64,000 bases of DNA, from assembly GCF_024139115.2 (NCBI RefSeq), contig NW_026942827.1, positions 1 to 64,000 of the forward strand, read 5' to 3'. Positions 1 to 11,870 of this stretch are shown here, piece after piece. The first letter of the stretch is position 1. Every line of letters starts with the position of its first letter. Origin of the DNA: Armigeres subalbatus. Taxonomy: Eukaryota > Arthropoda > Insecta > Diptera > Culicidae. The position numbers and the translations under genes are program-made. The notes under the pieces were generated by a model. It had not been told where the DNA came from. It searched no databases and saw only the letters and a program-made list of their open reading frames with translations.

Positions 1-1880
1 CAGTGAATATTTAGAATGAAGCACCATAGTTCCAAAAATATTAAAAACAATTGTGTTCCAGTGTGCCTCGCAGGCAGACGCCGCCACCCGGCAGCCTGGC
101 CTCCTGACGACGGCGCGATTTATTTAGTAATACCCATTTCGTGACCTAGTCTCTCGACTTTGTTCGCCGCTGCTTTGGGCACACTATACAAAATCGGTCC
201 ATCTGTAACATGCAAATGATACCTCGCTTACTACGTACATGGAGCTGCACCAGCAAGGCGGGCGCGCGTAAATATATTTAGCTGGGGTTTCGTAAGCCAT
301 ACGAAATGGGTCAACGGCTCTGGAGGAACGCACCCTGCCTGTACCGACTCGGATATCGGCACACTATTATTAAATATAGTGCACGATCCGGCGAGTGTAG
401 CTCACGGTAAGTTAGGCACGGATCCGAAAGTGTCGAACGTGAACTGGACGCTGGGCAATTGGATGCTGCTGTGTGCAATTGGGATTGGTAAATTGCTAAA
501 CAGGGCAGAAGAGGAGGTGTTAATTATTGTATTTCGACGCACATGCTAAATGGGAACATCACGTCGTCGCCAGGTCGGCTTTCCTCGGATACGTGACTTC
601 AAATGGTAACACATGAATATTTCAAATAGTGGGGTAATTGTTTGTTTAGTTTGTTAAGTTCAATGTAGCTTTAAGTGGAGTAGATGTGCAGGGGTCAATT
701 AATCGGTTTGGTTTTCATATAAATATTCATTTTTTTTTTGTTTTTATGTGAAATAAATATTTTTTATTCATTGGAAGAAAACCACACGATACAAATAGTG
801 GACACCTTCAACATTTATTTCTCGTACAACTAAATTTTGTCACAGATGTTGTAACAAAAAACTATTGAATACAGTTAAATATCAAATCAATTTATTGAAA
901 GATGATTAGTGTTAAAATGCATCCTAAGTAACCATTAAATTGAAGTATAATATGTACATCCATAATAGGGTAAAATATAGACCAGTGCAAATTATAAATC
1001 AACTATTAAAGTTGAATTCAAGCGAAAACGAACAGTGGGTAATGTCTGTGACATAACCGATAAGTGGACGTAGGACTTGACCTGACCATGCCTTTAAGAT
1101 ACATAATATGTCCAAATTTCTCACATCAACTATTTTGGATAAATAATCGGCGTTGCATACCATTCCTTGGCAAAATCTTCTCATCAAACCGACACAGAAA
1201 TCAAATCTACCTCGAACCAAAATCATCAAAAAAAATTCAGGAAGTATCTGTCCGGTCACGAAATATTAGCCTCGACAGTGGCAACCTTCCCACTGAAGGA
1301 CTGCCTGAAATAAACCACAAGTTGGCTCAGCAGGGGATGTAGACTGTATCTCAGCCCTTCCACTGAAGGGCCTTCTAATCCGTGCGATAGCGACTGAAGG
1401 AGAACATTATTTTTAACTCTTAGAGCCTTGAAAAAGGCTGTTTGCTTCGGCTAAGTGCAAAAAGTAAGAAAACGATCTTTTCAAATAACCGCGAATTTCT
1501 AGTGATGGTATAATGTCGGGTGATAAGATTTAGAGTTCATAACATGGGATGATCATTCAGTCACGTTCGCTTTGTGTGCGGTCAGTATCAAACAATGTTT
1601 TTCCACATATTTTTTTATCAATGCCAAAAAAACATTTGATGAAAAATCGATTGATAGTTTATTAATGTTTGAGCTGTTATAGGTGGTTTTTTATCCAAAT
1701 AAGATTATGTGAAAGATTTGAACATCTTATGAACCTTTAAAGGCATGGTCAAGTGAAGTCCTTCGTCCACTTCGCGGTTAAGTCAGAAAAATTATCCACT
1801 GTTAGTTTTAACGCTATTTATGAAAATCACGCATAAAATTTTATCTCTAGAATATTGGATTTGGCACCCAAGTACAATTT
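1..1880. other. Unassigned DNA, no gene seen
   Basis: Only short open frames without recognisable domains occur here. The first ~600 bases are richer in GC than the rest and the remainder is AT-rich. The opening bases (cagtgaatatttagaa) resemble the end of the MITE at 14624 (tacagtgaatattcagc), so the window may start just inside a related copy. I could not place any gene, RNA or complete mobile element in this stretch. Confidence 0.5.
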
Positions 1881-1965
1881 CAGGGTTGTTACGACTAAGC
1901 GGATTTCGCGATTTTCGCGGATTCGGCGCATACATAACGATTTTAGGACTTTGTGCGGATTTAGT
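1881..1965 (+). mobile_element. hAT-like MITE terminus
   Basis: The segment starts with cagggttgttacg, a CAGGGTTG-type terminus as found in hAT elements. It is followed by short repeats of 'gcggatttcgcg' type. The same terminus in the opposite orientation ends at 25975, next to 'ggcgcggatttggcgc' repeats, so two members of one family are probably present. The distal end of this copy was not found; it may be truncated by the repeat that starts at 1970. Confidence 0.4.
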
Positions 1966-1969
1966 TTTA

Positions 1970-2082
1970 CAGGGTGTCGACTACCTGGAAAAACCTGGAA
2001 AGTCAGGGAAAGTCAGGGAATTCCAATTTGGACCTGGAATGTCAGGGAAAGTCAGGGAATTTCGATTGAGGTCAGGGAAAAA
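1970..2082. repeat. 'gtcagggaaa' minisatellite
   Basis: The block begins with cagggtgtcgactacctgg and runs through repeated 'cctggaaagtcagggaaagtcagggaat' type units, with at least five 'gtcaggga' cores. Open frames over it are products of the repeat and are not genes. Confidence 0.75.
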
Positions 2083-3056
2083 ATCACAAAACCCAATGTT
2101 GAAAATTTATAGTGATTTTTTTTTGTTTCGAGCAATATGCTAAACACTTATGACAATGAAACGCTGAACCATTTTAATCCATTGAAATAGGATCAATAAA
2201 AGTACCGAAACTTCGGATCAGAATTAATATAGCGTTTTAGCTGGTAATCAGACTGCATAGCCGATAAACAAAACAATACTCCGAGGCAGTTACAGTCGAC
2301 AACCACTTTCACTATCAAGCTTTAAAGCTTTTTTTGTGTGACCGTTGACAGTCTCTAGATTAAAAGTTTACTCCGGGCCCATTCCATGTACCCATGGTAA
2401 TCGAGTTTGTTTCTATTAATCTCTAAGCAATAATACAGGTTCCAAACCCATGTTGTTCAAATGATCACTGTTGAGGCCAGATTTACAAATAGATTGAGTG
2501 GTTTTGTGTCAGAGTCGTTTTTGATTTTTTTTTGCAGTTTCCTCATCTAGCGTTCAAATACTTAATCATCCATCGCGAGATTCTTAATAAAATGATATTG
2601 ATGTGCTTATGATATTGGAAGAAATGCGATCTATCGTGATAAATTTAAATTGCTGATTAGTAACCAACAATATATCATATTACCTTTTGATGAAAATTCA
2701 GCGCCCAATTATTTGGAAATTATCTAGTCTAAGCAGTCTGAACTGAATCAAATGGCTGAAATGTGCCATAGTTTAGAAACAATCCACAAATAATCATCAA
2801 TAATGTTTAACCTACAACCAAAAACCTAGATATTCAAAGGCTTGTTGAAATAAAACTCCGAATACTATCTTTGTGGACCTTTGACAACACTCCACAGCAT
2901 CGGCATCATCCCTAAACAAGATTCTGTAGGGAATGTTTCAAAAACATTTTGTGAACTTTCATTTGATGATGGGCTTTTAAAGTATTTGGTCGATCCTTAC
3001 ATCCTTAGGTACTTGTAGAGAGAATGACAGTGGATTAAAGCATCATATAATCTACT
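2083..3056. other. Unassigned AT-rich DNA
   Basis: No coding domain, RNA gene or terminal repeat was recognised. The stretch ends at the left terminus of the transposon that starts at 3057. Confidence 0.4.
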
Positions 3057-3160
3057 TAGTAAAAAAAATTTTTTTTCTGTGTAAGTTATTTCGAGAATTG
3101 CAGTTTGATGCAGATTTTATTGTTAAGGGACGTGATTTAAACAAGTTGTTTTCATGATAT
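3057..3160. repeat. Left TIR of the 3.0-kb transposon
   Basis: This arm pairs with 5934-6041. The longest clean shared run is aaacaagttgtt near the inner edge, and several other blocks of 6-12 bases match. Confidence 0.75.
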
Positions 3161-3629
3161 TTTGATTTAATTATTCATAGCATCTATAAGAAACTTAGAC
3201 ACGATCCAGTGTTGTGATCAAAAGTATTGATAGTGTCATAATTTTCATTGCACGTGACTGGCGAAAAATTCTTTTAATAGTGTTGAAACCTGTTGGTAAT
3301 AACGTTGATAGAAACATATCAGAAATGTTATTTTTAAGACAAAAGCTGCAAAATCAAAGATTTATATACACGTGTACGTCTATAGTTTACCTGCAAAAAA
3401 TATACCTCTTAGAGAATAGACTTTATGATCGGGAGGAAACGGGTATCTTCAACAACAAGAAATGCATGATAGGTACATACCATGACAATGCTCACGAAAA
3501 GCAAAAAATTACTACTACTAAGGTTGTTAAAGATCTTATAGTAATTTTTTTCTTCAGTCAAGCAAATGACACCAAACTAGTCAGTAAAAACTTAAAAGTG
3601 ATTTTGTTTATTGAAATATTACGAACAAC

Positions 3630-5720
3630 ATGAGTAGCCGCTTTCTCAACTGTTGTAGGCCGTTTGATGGAAAAAAGTGTTCAAAAGAGTTACGAAATCT
3701 CACCGAAAGCACCATAGATAAACTGAAAGCGACTGGTTATGCTCCAATGTCCACATTGAATACAAATTTACGCATGTGTACGTCCTGCCGTCTAAACGTT
3801 GACAAAAGAGCAATCTGTATATCATCGGTTGAGCAGAGCGCAGGAAGTTCGAAAACGACAGCAACTGAGGAATTGCCAGATGTATCGACAACAACTGAGG
3901 AATTACCAGAAGTATTAAGTGCTGAGAGCCTTGCCACCGTACCATCAGCGAAATCTGTTTCAACAAATCAATCGGAAGATGAGTGTATCCAAAAGGTCAA
4001 CATCGAACGCTTTAACGAGGGCATAGCTGGGATAAAAGTGACTCCGATTAAATGGAGTAAGATGGACTACGTTTATTACCCGGAGAAAAATACCGTGAAA
4101 TAAACGAAGCTGTACGAAGAAACCTCTTCAAATTAGGACCTGATGATGTGGAAAATACAGACTACGATGAGGTAATTATAAATATGAAGGAAAGGTTCTC
4201 GAATGCAGCCACGACAAGGAAAGAAAAATTATTGATTTTGTCGATGCTGCCAAGTTCGTGGTCTATTCAGGATTCCATTGATGAGTTCAAAACCAATAGA
4301 AATACAGTAAAAGAGGCAAAACAATTGAAGAATAACTGTCTTTCAACCAAAAATACTAGGTCTAGTACTGCATTAACAGATGAGACAAAAGAAATAGTAG
4401 TTCAATATTTTGAAGATGATGAAGTAAGTCGAGCTATGCCTGGTCAAAAGATTATGTATCAGTAAAAAGATGGAAAGCGTCAAGCAATCCAAAAACGATT
4501 AATGATGACGACTTTGAAAGAAGCGTACACACGCTTCAAGGAAATTCACGATAATATTAAAATAGGTTTTTCCTCATTTGCAAGCCTTCGGCCAAGGCAA
4601 TGTAAGCTTCTTTCCAATTCAGGAACACATAATGTGTGTGTGCACAACCCATGAGAATATTAATCTTATTTTACATAGTTTGAAAAGAATCAATTTAACA
4701 AAGGATATTAAAATGTTAACTGGTAGTCTTTTGTGTGAAAATACAACATCAAATTGCTATCTACGATCTTGTTCGGATTGTCCAGATTCTTCATCATTGG
4801 AAAATACTTTATTCGCTGAGTTTGAAGAAAATATATTGATCAGTTATCATTTGAGCAATGGGTGACCACGGATAGGTGTGACATAGAAACTATTGTAAAA
4901 CCTGTAGATGAGTTTGTGTCATATTTTTGCTTGAAATTAGAAAGTTTAATCCTCACGATTTCATTAAAACAGAACAATCCAGCTTTTTAAAAATACGAAA
5001 AATACATTACAAAATGGTGAATTTTTAGTCATTTGTGATTTTCTGAAAATTACAGCTTTGTATTGCAAGATGAAGTGCAGTCCCATCACTGGAACGTACA
5101 ACAAGCTACAATTCATCCATTCGTTATTTATTTTAATGGAAGTACGCAAATTGAACACTTAAGTTTTATTATAATTTCCGAAGATTTAAGACACGATTCA
5201 GTATCCGTAAACTTGTTCATTGAAAAATGATTAACTTTTTACGCGTTGATAAGCATAAAGAAGTCACAAAGATATATTTCATGTCTGCTGGAGAAGCGTC
5301 GCAGTCCCAAAATCGTAAGAATTTTTCGAGCCTATGTCAATTTAAATCCATGTACGGAATTGATGCCGAATTGCTACATCACATGGCAAAGGTCCTTGTG
5401 ATGCTATTGGAGTTACAACAAAGCGCACGGCCACAAGAGCAAGTTGAGCCAAAGAACGTGAGCATCCAAGTAAAACTGCGAAAGAACTTGTTGATTGGGC
5501 AAATCGTAGAAAAGAAAAAGATTTAACCAAATGATCATTTTGTTTTACTACTACTGAAGAGTACGAAATAAAGGCTTCAGAGCTCAGCGAGCAATTTAAT
5601 AACGCGAAAACGATCCAAGGAACCAATTTCACTGTTTCATTCCATTGTCGGAAAATAAAATTGAAGCAAAACTATACTCAAACTGTGCTGATAATAATTC
5701 AAAAGTGTTCGATATTTTAA
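3630..5720 (+). pseudogene. Decayed transposase-like gene
   Basis: Conceptual pieces run from an N-terminal cysteine module (CCRPF... CTSCRL, codons from 3630) through a middle region to a C-terminal part with motifs I recall from an uncharacterised repeated arthropod protein: an ENYSFVLQDEVQ block near 5055, HPFVIYFNG near 5115, and a QNRKNF block near 5310. The frame is lost at an A-run near 4088, at an in-frame TAA (4463-4465), at a (TG)n run near 4634, and several times after 4865. In the block normally reading YFSDG, this copy has YFMSAG, so a probable catalytic Asp is gone. The long TIRs around it support a transposase role. The superfamily is uncertain and the gene cannot make a working protein. 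Confidence 0.6.
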
Positions 5721-5933
5721 AAAAATTGAATAAAAATAAATAAAAAATAAGTATTAATAAACTGTTTTCATGATATCATAACCCATACCAAAATTCAAAC
5801 CCAAAACTCTTAGTGTTTCTATAACAACATTGTGTAACTGCCACATTTAATTTAATACTTAGGATAATATTAATTCATTTTTATTTATTTATACATATAA
5901 TATACATAATATCGATGAATACATAAATATGGA

Positions 5934-6041
5934 ATATCATACAAACAACTTGTTTAACTCACGCAAGGCCCTGAACAAGAAAATCAGCATCAAATCTGCG
6001 ATTCTTGAAAAAAAATACACGGAAATTTTTTTTGTTTACTA
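5934..6041. repeat. Right TIR of the 3.0-kb transposon
   Basis: This is the inverted copy of 3057-3160. It ends at ...tttacta, immediately before the tandem-repeat unit that begins atgtgaaaattg at 6043. Confidence 0.75.
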
Positions 6042-6042
6042 T

Positions 6043-7143
6043 ATGTGAAAATTGTGAAATGTTTGAAATGTCATAACTTTTTGTTTATTAGTTTACCATC
6101 ACCAAATTTTTATGGTCGATAGCTAATATAATGGACCGTTTTCCCTACAAAAATTACGTTCGAAAAAAGATAGGGTTTTGAGATATTTGAGTTTTTGTGA
6201 CAAAAATGATATTTTTAAAGGCAAAAAAAAATTTTTTTTTACTGTTCACATTTTCTTAAGAATCACCATTTAGTTGTCTAACTTTGCTGAAAAAATCATA
6301 ACAATCGAACATTCCGTTTTTGCTGTGCAGCTTTTTAAATATTTTTGAACCATTTTCACATACACCCTTTTGAAAAGTTAGTCGTGACTCAATATGAAGA
6401 TTTGATATCGAAAAATGACGATTTAGATGAAATTGAAAAACTGTGCAAAGTTTCAACTCAATAGAAAATCATGAATTAAAAATTTTCTTAAATTTTGATG
6501 CTGTTGCTTGGAATCGCTCAAATGTGAAAATTGTGAAATGTTTGAAATGTCATAACTTTTTTGTTTATTAGTTTACCATCACCAAATTTTTATGGTAGAT
6601 AGCTAATATAATGGACCGTTTTCCCTAAAAAAATTACGTTCGAAAAAAGATAGGGTTTTGAGATATTTGAGTTTTTGTGACAAAAATGATATTTTTAAAG
6701 GCAAAAAAAATTTTTTTTTACTGTGCACATTTTCTTAAGAATCACCATTTAGTTGTCTAACTTTGCTGAAAAAATCATAACAATCGAACATTCCGTTTTT
6801 GCTGTGCAGCTTTTTAAATATTTTTGAACCATTTTCACATACACCCTTTTGAAAAGTTAGTCGTGACTCAATATGAAGATTTGATATCGAAAAATGACGA
6901 TTTAGATGAAATTGAAAAACTGTGCAAAGTTTCAACTCAATAGAAAATCATGAATTAAAAATTTTCTTAAATTTTGATGCTGTTGCTTGGAATCGCTCAA
7001 ATGTGAAAATTGTGAAATGTTTGAAATGTCATAACTTTTTTGTTTATTAGTTTACCATCACCAAATTTTTATGGTAGATAGCTAATATAATGGACCGTTT
7101 TCCCTAAAAAAATTACGTTCGAAAAAAGATAGGGTTTTGAGAT
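6043..7143. repeat. 479-bp tandem repeat, 2.3 units
   Basis: Units start with atgtgaaaattgtgaaatg at 6043, 6522 and 7001, an exact 479-bp period with very few differences between copies. Each unit contains a run of A and T near its middle and short open frames that are identical between copies; these show no codon or domain signal. The third unit stops at 7143, where the 5.9-kb element is inserted, and resumes at 13058. Confidence 0.95.
7136..7143. repeat. Target duplication, left copy
   Basis: The octamer tttgagat is repeated exactly at 13050-13057 on the other side of the inserted element. Eight bases is the usual hAT target duplication. Confidence 0.9.
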
Positions 7144-7169
7144 CAGGGTTGCTGTGGCTCTTCTTCGCG

Positions 7170-9468
7170 AGTGGTAATCGTTGCCTCTTCGCGATTCATT
7201 ATTCGACCCCATTCGTTTTTCCAACGACTCGCTGCGAATGGTATTCGAATCGGCGAATGATTAGACCAGCGAGTGAACAAAAACATCAAAAGGAATGAAC
7301 TCAAATACTTGCCACTCGATGGTTGTTCGGATCTTCTTTCCGCTGTTCATTCGTGTGCTTCATAGCGACGGCGTTTGCGATTGTTATTCGCAAAGTCGAA
7401 GTCAAAATGGACAACAGCATGCTTACGCATTATACACACCCGTGCGATGCGCCTAAGCTGTTAAAGGTTTAGTGTGATTTAAATGATGTTTGAATGCTTA
7501 TGTTAAGTTTCAATAAGCATATGAATAATTATAATGATAAGCATTGAATTATTATTGATTAATTCAGTTGACTTTAATTGGACTTTAATTGTTTCCCAAT
7601 TTCACATTTTACAGATTAAATGAAGGTGTTAAGACGATTAATTTTTTTTTACAAAACAAGCAACTTTCCAAATCTTAGCTCTCGTCGTTTTACTTTGATT
7701 TCGCTAGCACCTTGTGCCAACAATTTCGAAGCCGTCGCGTGGATTTGGTGAACGAAACATATGGTTGGAATTCTGCCAAACCGCATCAAGCGGTTATTTT
7801 AATGACTTTAGATGTTAGGTTAAAAACGGAAACCGAATTCATTTAAAATCAATACGTACATGCGAACATTTGTTGTAGGATATCTTCATTTGAGGGGTTA
7901 ACGAATACCCGATATGATTTGTGATGAATTGAATTTCTTGCATGAAAACGTAGGCGAAAAATTTGCTATTTTTTTATTGGCGTTTGATGCGTATTAGCAG
8001 AATCTCGGCCATGTACAAGTAGTACAAACATTTTTTGGCGCAACGACCTATGGTCCGCCGATTTTTTCCCTGTTGGGTACCTACATTTTCCACTGCGAGC
8101 AATTGATTGACCTATTGTGGCAGTCCCCGTTTTAATATGCTAAGATGTTTTTGAGTAACAGTTTTGTTGGGTGACATAAACTTTTTAGATTGTCTTGCTG
8201 TTCTCAGATTTCATCAATCACATTTTTTCCATTTCCTCAGTTGCATTTCAAGGGCATATTTTGAGGCCCACAAAATGTATCTCGTATCATCTGATTTGAT
8301 ATTTTCCTCACTCAATGCGTATTAGATTATGAACCAAATTTTATCGCAAAATAAATTCCTTTTAGCCCATTTTATGTGATTTCAGGGTTCATTTCCGCAA
8401 TGGTTTTTTCTATAGATGCAAAAAAAATCTTACTTATTGACATCTTTCTGAGAAATTGACTAACGTGAAGAATAGGACTAACTAATCTACTAAAACAGAA
8501 GAGTGTGACAATTTCAGTGAAATATATTGGAGTATTTTTAATATAATTTCTGGGTGGCGCATATTATCCAGTATCGTAAGTAACTTTTCGTTTCCTGGGC
8601 CAGTGTAATATACAGGCGTTGGACACAATGATCCGGACAGGCAAAATTTTATCGAAATTCAAATGACCATAACTCTGTGAAAAATCAATCGATTTCTTTG
8701 ATTCTTACAGTGTTCGACTGCAAAATTCCGCTGGACACCGGAGATAATCCGGAATATTTGAGATCATGTCAAAAATGCTATTTTTTTAGCGCTTGTATTT
8801 TTTGCTTGGGTGAAATGTTGAATCTTTTTATATTTCTTACATAAACTAGAGCTCTTTCTGAGTTAACTGATATATTGATGTCCCAGATCGGACAACAAAA
8901 ACCTGAGATATGGCCGTTTCCGTGAAACCGGTTCCACCCATTGTCGCATGCACGCTGTTGTTCTAGTAGGCAGCGTTCTTACAACAAGTGGTATCCTGTG
9001 TTTCTGAGCAAATATTTAAATCACAATTGTCCTAGACTGCCGTCATACGCATATTTGTCCCTTGTTTGCTGAGATTTCCTATGTACATGGGACAATTATG
9101 CGTAGAACGGCAATAGAGGTAAGCGCCGGTCCGAAAAATGTCGGTGGGCGCACAATGGTCGGATTTGTCAAATTTCTCGACATAATTCGATAACTCGAAA
9201 ACCATCAGCGCTAAAGTTTTTACGTCATCAGACGAAATTATCTACAAGAAAAGGTCTATTTTTGGTGTAAGTTATCATTAGGGTGGCCCTTTTGTGACAA
9301 ATTTGGTAAAATGTATTTTTTAAATCTTTCAAATTAGGGGGTCATACTGGTCTACAGAGTTGTAGAAAATTTAATTCTAAGAATGTTTGCAAAAGATGAC
9401 TGTTTTTATCTTGAAGACTAATCTGAAATTCAGCCATTTTGTGTAGCTAGTGTTCCTGGTGGGTTGAG
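7170..9468. other. hAT interior, no gene seen
   Basis: The first 250 bases contain several 'cgaatg/ttcgcg' motifs resembling those near the right terminus (subterminal repeats). The rest is AT-rich without recognisable domains. A block from about 8614 (caggcgttggacacaatg) looks like a dispersed repeat, but its limits cannot be set. Confidence 0.4.
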
Positions 9469-9481
9469 TGTGTTGAAATAT
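9469..9481. repeat. SINE target duplication, left copy
   Basis: The 13-mer tgtgttgaaatat is repeated exactly at 9917-9929. Confidence 0.9.
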
Positions 9482-9916
9482 TTTTTTTTATTCCTTTCTT
9501 TATTTGGTAGGCACTCTGTGTTTCTTAACCGATACTGTGCCGAGATCTACTGTGGCATTCTGCTGTACAGAATCCACACAGAATCTATTTTTAGATTTCC
9601 ATTATTCATTATTGTTGTCGTTGCCAGTCCATCTCATCGTGAGTCCATTGTGTCCGTTTATCCATGTCGTGTGTCCAATGAACGTTACATTGTTCGGTTT
9701 CCATTTATCCGGGTAACGTTGGAGGAATGCCTCCGAGAAGAACAAGTTGTCAGTCGTCATCAGGCAGTCGTGACGGTAAGGCGCGTCTCCCAAACGCCAC
9801 CGTATGGGCTGCGGATCTGGCGACTGACGAGGGTTTGTTGGAGGAGTTGGGAATCGAACCCATGACCATCCGCTTGTGAGGCGAACGTGTAGCCAACTAC
9901 GCTACGGGACCCCCCC
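9482..9916 (-). mobile_element. tRNA-derived SINE, 435 bp
   Basis: Read on the minus strand it begins ggggggtcccgtagcgtag, with an A-box-like tagcgtagttgg and a B box ggttcgattcc about 40 bases downstream, followed by a tRNA-unrelated body. It ends in an AAATAAAG-rich stretch and an A-run (aataaaaaaaaa). It lies between exact 13-bp duplications (9469-9481 and 9917-9929), as expected for LINE-mediated retroposition. It sits inside the hAT-like element and so is younger than that insertion or travelled within it. RNA polymerase III transcription is inferred from the boxes. The family is not recognised, and the body differs from the Feilai-like SINE at 33021. Confidence 0.88.
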
Positions 9917-9929
9917 TGTGTTGAAATAT
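9917..9929. repeat. SINE target duplication, right copy
   Basis: Exact copy of 9469-9481. Confidence 0.9.
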
Positions 9930-10599
9930 GTGAAGTATTAGGAGTTTTATATGAAGTTCTTCTAATGAAAATGATTGTATTAAATATTAGTAATGCTTCA
10001 AAGTTCACTTGACGAGTTCATATAAAATATTATTTGACTAGTTCATTCTCCAATTGCGAAACGTGTCAATGCTTAAATTTGATTATCGACTGTATCGATG
10101 AAATGCTTGCCTAATCAATAGGCTAGATTTACAGATCGATGATTTGTATATGCTTGTCCAAGCAAAAGTCACTCCACATTCCATAAGGTACTACCCAAAT
10201 ACTTTGGATGCTAGGCAATTTTAAGGTTTGGGTCGCCCTGTGTAAAGGGTCTGCCAGACAGTAGAAGGTCAGAGTTAGTTCAGTTTTCGTCTGCAGATTA
10301 ATCTAATTATTATGTGTGAACCAGTCGGAAATCATATCATCATTCTGTACAGTGCAGTATCAAACTTTCACAAAATTGGACGCTTGTGTCCTTGGGAGAT
10401 ATCTACTGTTGGGAAAAATATCCCAATATTTGAAATAAGCAAAGCCTTCTGAATTTTGCTTTCAAAACAAATTTGTAGAAAACGTAAAAATATTGCGAAA
10501 TATCTTATCTAACAAGTGATTCCTTATATAGTAACTGAATTTTCTTCCAAGATCAAAAATTTTGTAGACGATATATTTGTAAATCTCATGAATTGCAAT

Positions 10600-11075
10600 A
10601 ACAGTAATTCTTCATATACTAGTGCTGTCAACAGTTGAATTCCAAATTCCAAATAATTTCTCATACACTAGGGCCGCAAGTGGTTGAATTCCTAATTGAA
10701 TTAAATCCGTCTCATATTTGCCTTTACTATCAAAACAATTTTGAAGAAGACGGCAGCATTCTAAATCTCATAGTGTGTGAGATATCTCACCTAAAAAATA
10801 AATCATCATACACTAGTGCCACTAAGCGGTTGAATTCCTAATTAAAATTGTTCCATGTTGAAGATGACAACTCTCTTATGATCACAAATTGCGCAAAAGC
10901 GAACCCAACAAGTGATTTCTCATACTTTGGCGCATCACAGCTGATAAATTCCACAACTGCTTCCATATTGAGTATTACCACTTTAACAACTTTCTAAATC
11001 TAATTTCATCGAGATATCTCACCTAACAAATAATTGCTCATATACTAGCGTCGCCAAGTGGATGAATACCAAACT
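10600..11075. repeat. Degenerate 'actag...agtggttgaattcc' repeat
   Basis: The motif 'catacactag-g-cgc-aagtggttgaattcc' recurs in diverged form near 10615, 10665, 10808, 10925 and 11040, alternating with 'gagatatctcacctaa'. Spacing is irregular, between about 50 and 145 bp. There is no coding signal. Confidence 0.6.
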
Positions 11076-11451
11076 GGTGGTAAAAAAAATCAACTATCAC
11101 TCCGTATCATCGGATTCTCGGGGGCTGTTTCAGTAAATTGTCCCGTGGTCACCTGATTATGGCCAAAAAAGACTGAAAATCATTTTGTTGGCTGCAGGGT
11201 AAGTGATTTGAGGAATACACGTTGGTTTCATGTCGATGTTTGACTTAGATAAAGAATGGCACTTGAAAGTCCACATGTATTGTACAAATTACAACACTGC
11301 GCGTGTCGAATGTTAATAGCTGTGGAAATGCTAAATTAATACTAAGTTTATAGGCAGGCCAAGTTACAGTTAGATTCTAGAGCCATTGAAGAAAAAGAAG
11401 AAGGCTTGTTAGAATTTCGACAAAATTTTGCCTATCTGATCTGAACTTATT

Positions 11452-11870
11452 TGCAGGGATCGAACTAATGATTATGATAATGAAATGCATTTAGTATTCA
11501 GCCAATAACTCATTCCAAAGATGGAATTTTGAAAAGTGTTGTATGGCGGACTTCTAGCGCTATTTTCCCTCTACAATTTTGTCTAAGGGTACATTGTCCT
11601 ATGTCTAATATTTACAGCGTGAAACGCTAGTATCATTTAATATACTAAATGATAATAACACTTATTATAATTTAGTATATTAAATGATACTAGCGTTTCA
11701 CGCTGTGAATATTACACAAAGAGCAATGTACCCTTAGACAAAATTGTAGAGGGAAAATAGCGCTAGAAGACCCCCATACCACACTTTTCGGAATTCCGCC
11801 TCTGGAATGAGTTATTGGCTGAATACTAAATGATAATGAAATGATAAGTTCAATCCCTGCTTATTTGTCT
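11452..11870. mobile_element. Foldback MITE, ~420 bp
   Basis: The two halves are near-perfect reverse complements over more than 150 bp. Each half contains ttagtattcagccaataac, then ctagcgctattttccctct, then gtgaaacgctagtatc, meeting at an AT-rich loop around 11660. The 14-mer atgataatgaaatg occurs in direct orientation at 11474-11487 and 11830-11843, and may be a duplication or part of the arms. There is no coding content. It is nested in the 5.9-kb hAT-like element. Confidence 0.8.

Larger units (their letters stand above)
3057..6041 (+). mobile_element. DNA transposon with ~105-bp TIRs
   Basis: The two ends form an imperfect inverted repeat of about 105 bp. The left arm (3057-3160) reads tagtaaaaaaaatttt and continues through gagaattgcag and aaacaagttgtt. 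The reverse complement of the right arm (5934-6041) reads tagtaaacaaaaaaaattt and continues through aagaatcgcag and the same aaacaagttgtt. The arms enclose a decayed plus-strand transposase-like gene. A TA duplication is possible at the ends but is not proven. The right end abuts the first unit of the 479-bp tandem repeat, so the element probably inserted at the edge of that array. The superfamily is not assigned. Confidence 0.75.

Noticed and set aside
6256..6935. Identical 66-codon frames in both tandem units
   Set aside because: Their identity is explained by the 479-bp repeat; the third unit keeps the same frame only because the DNA is identical.
9845..9916. Possible functional tRNA gene (minus strand) with A and B boxes
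   Set aside because: The tRNA-like part continues into a longer body with an A-rich tail and lies between 13-bp target duplications, so it is a SINE head.
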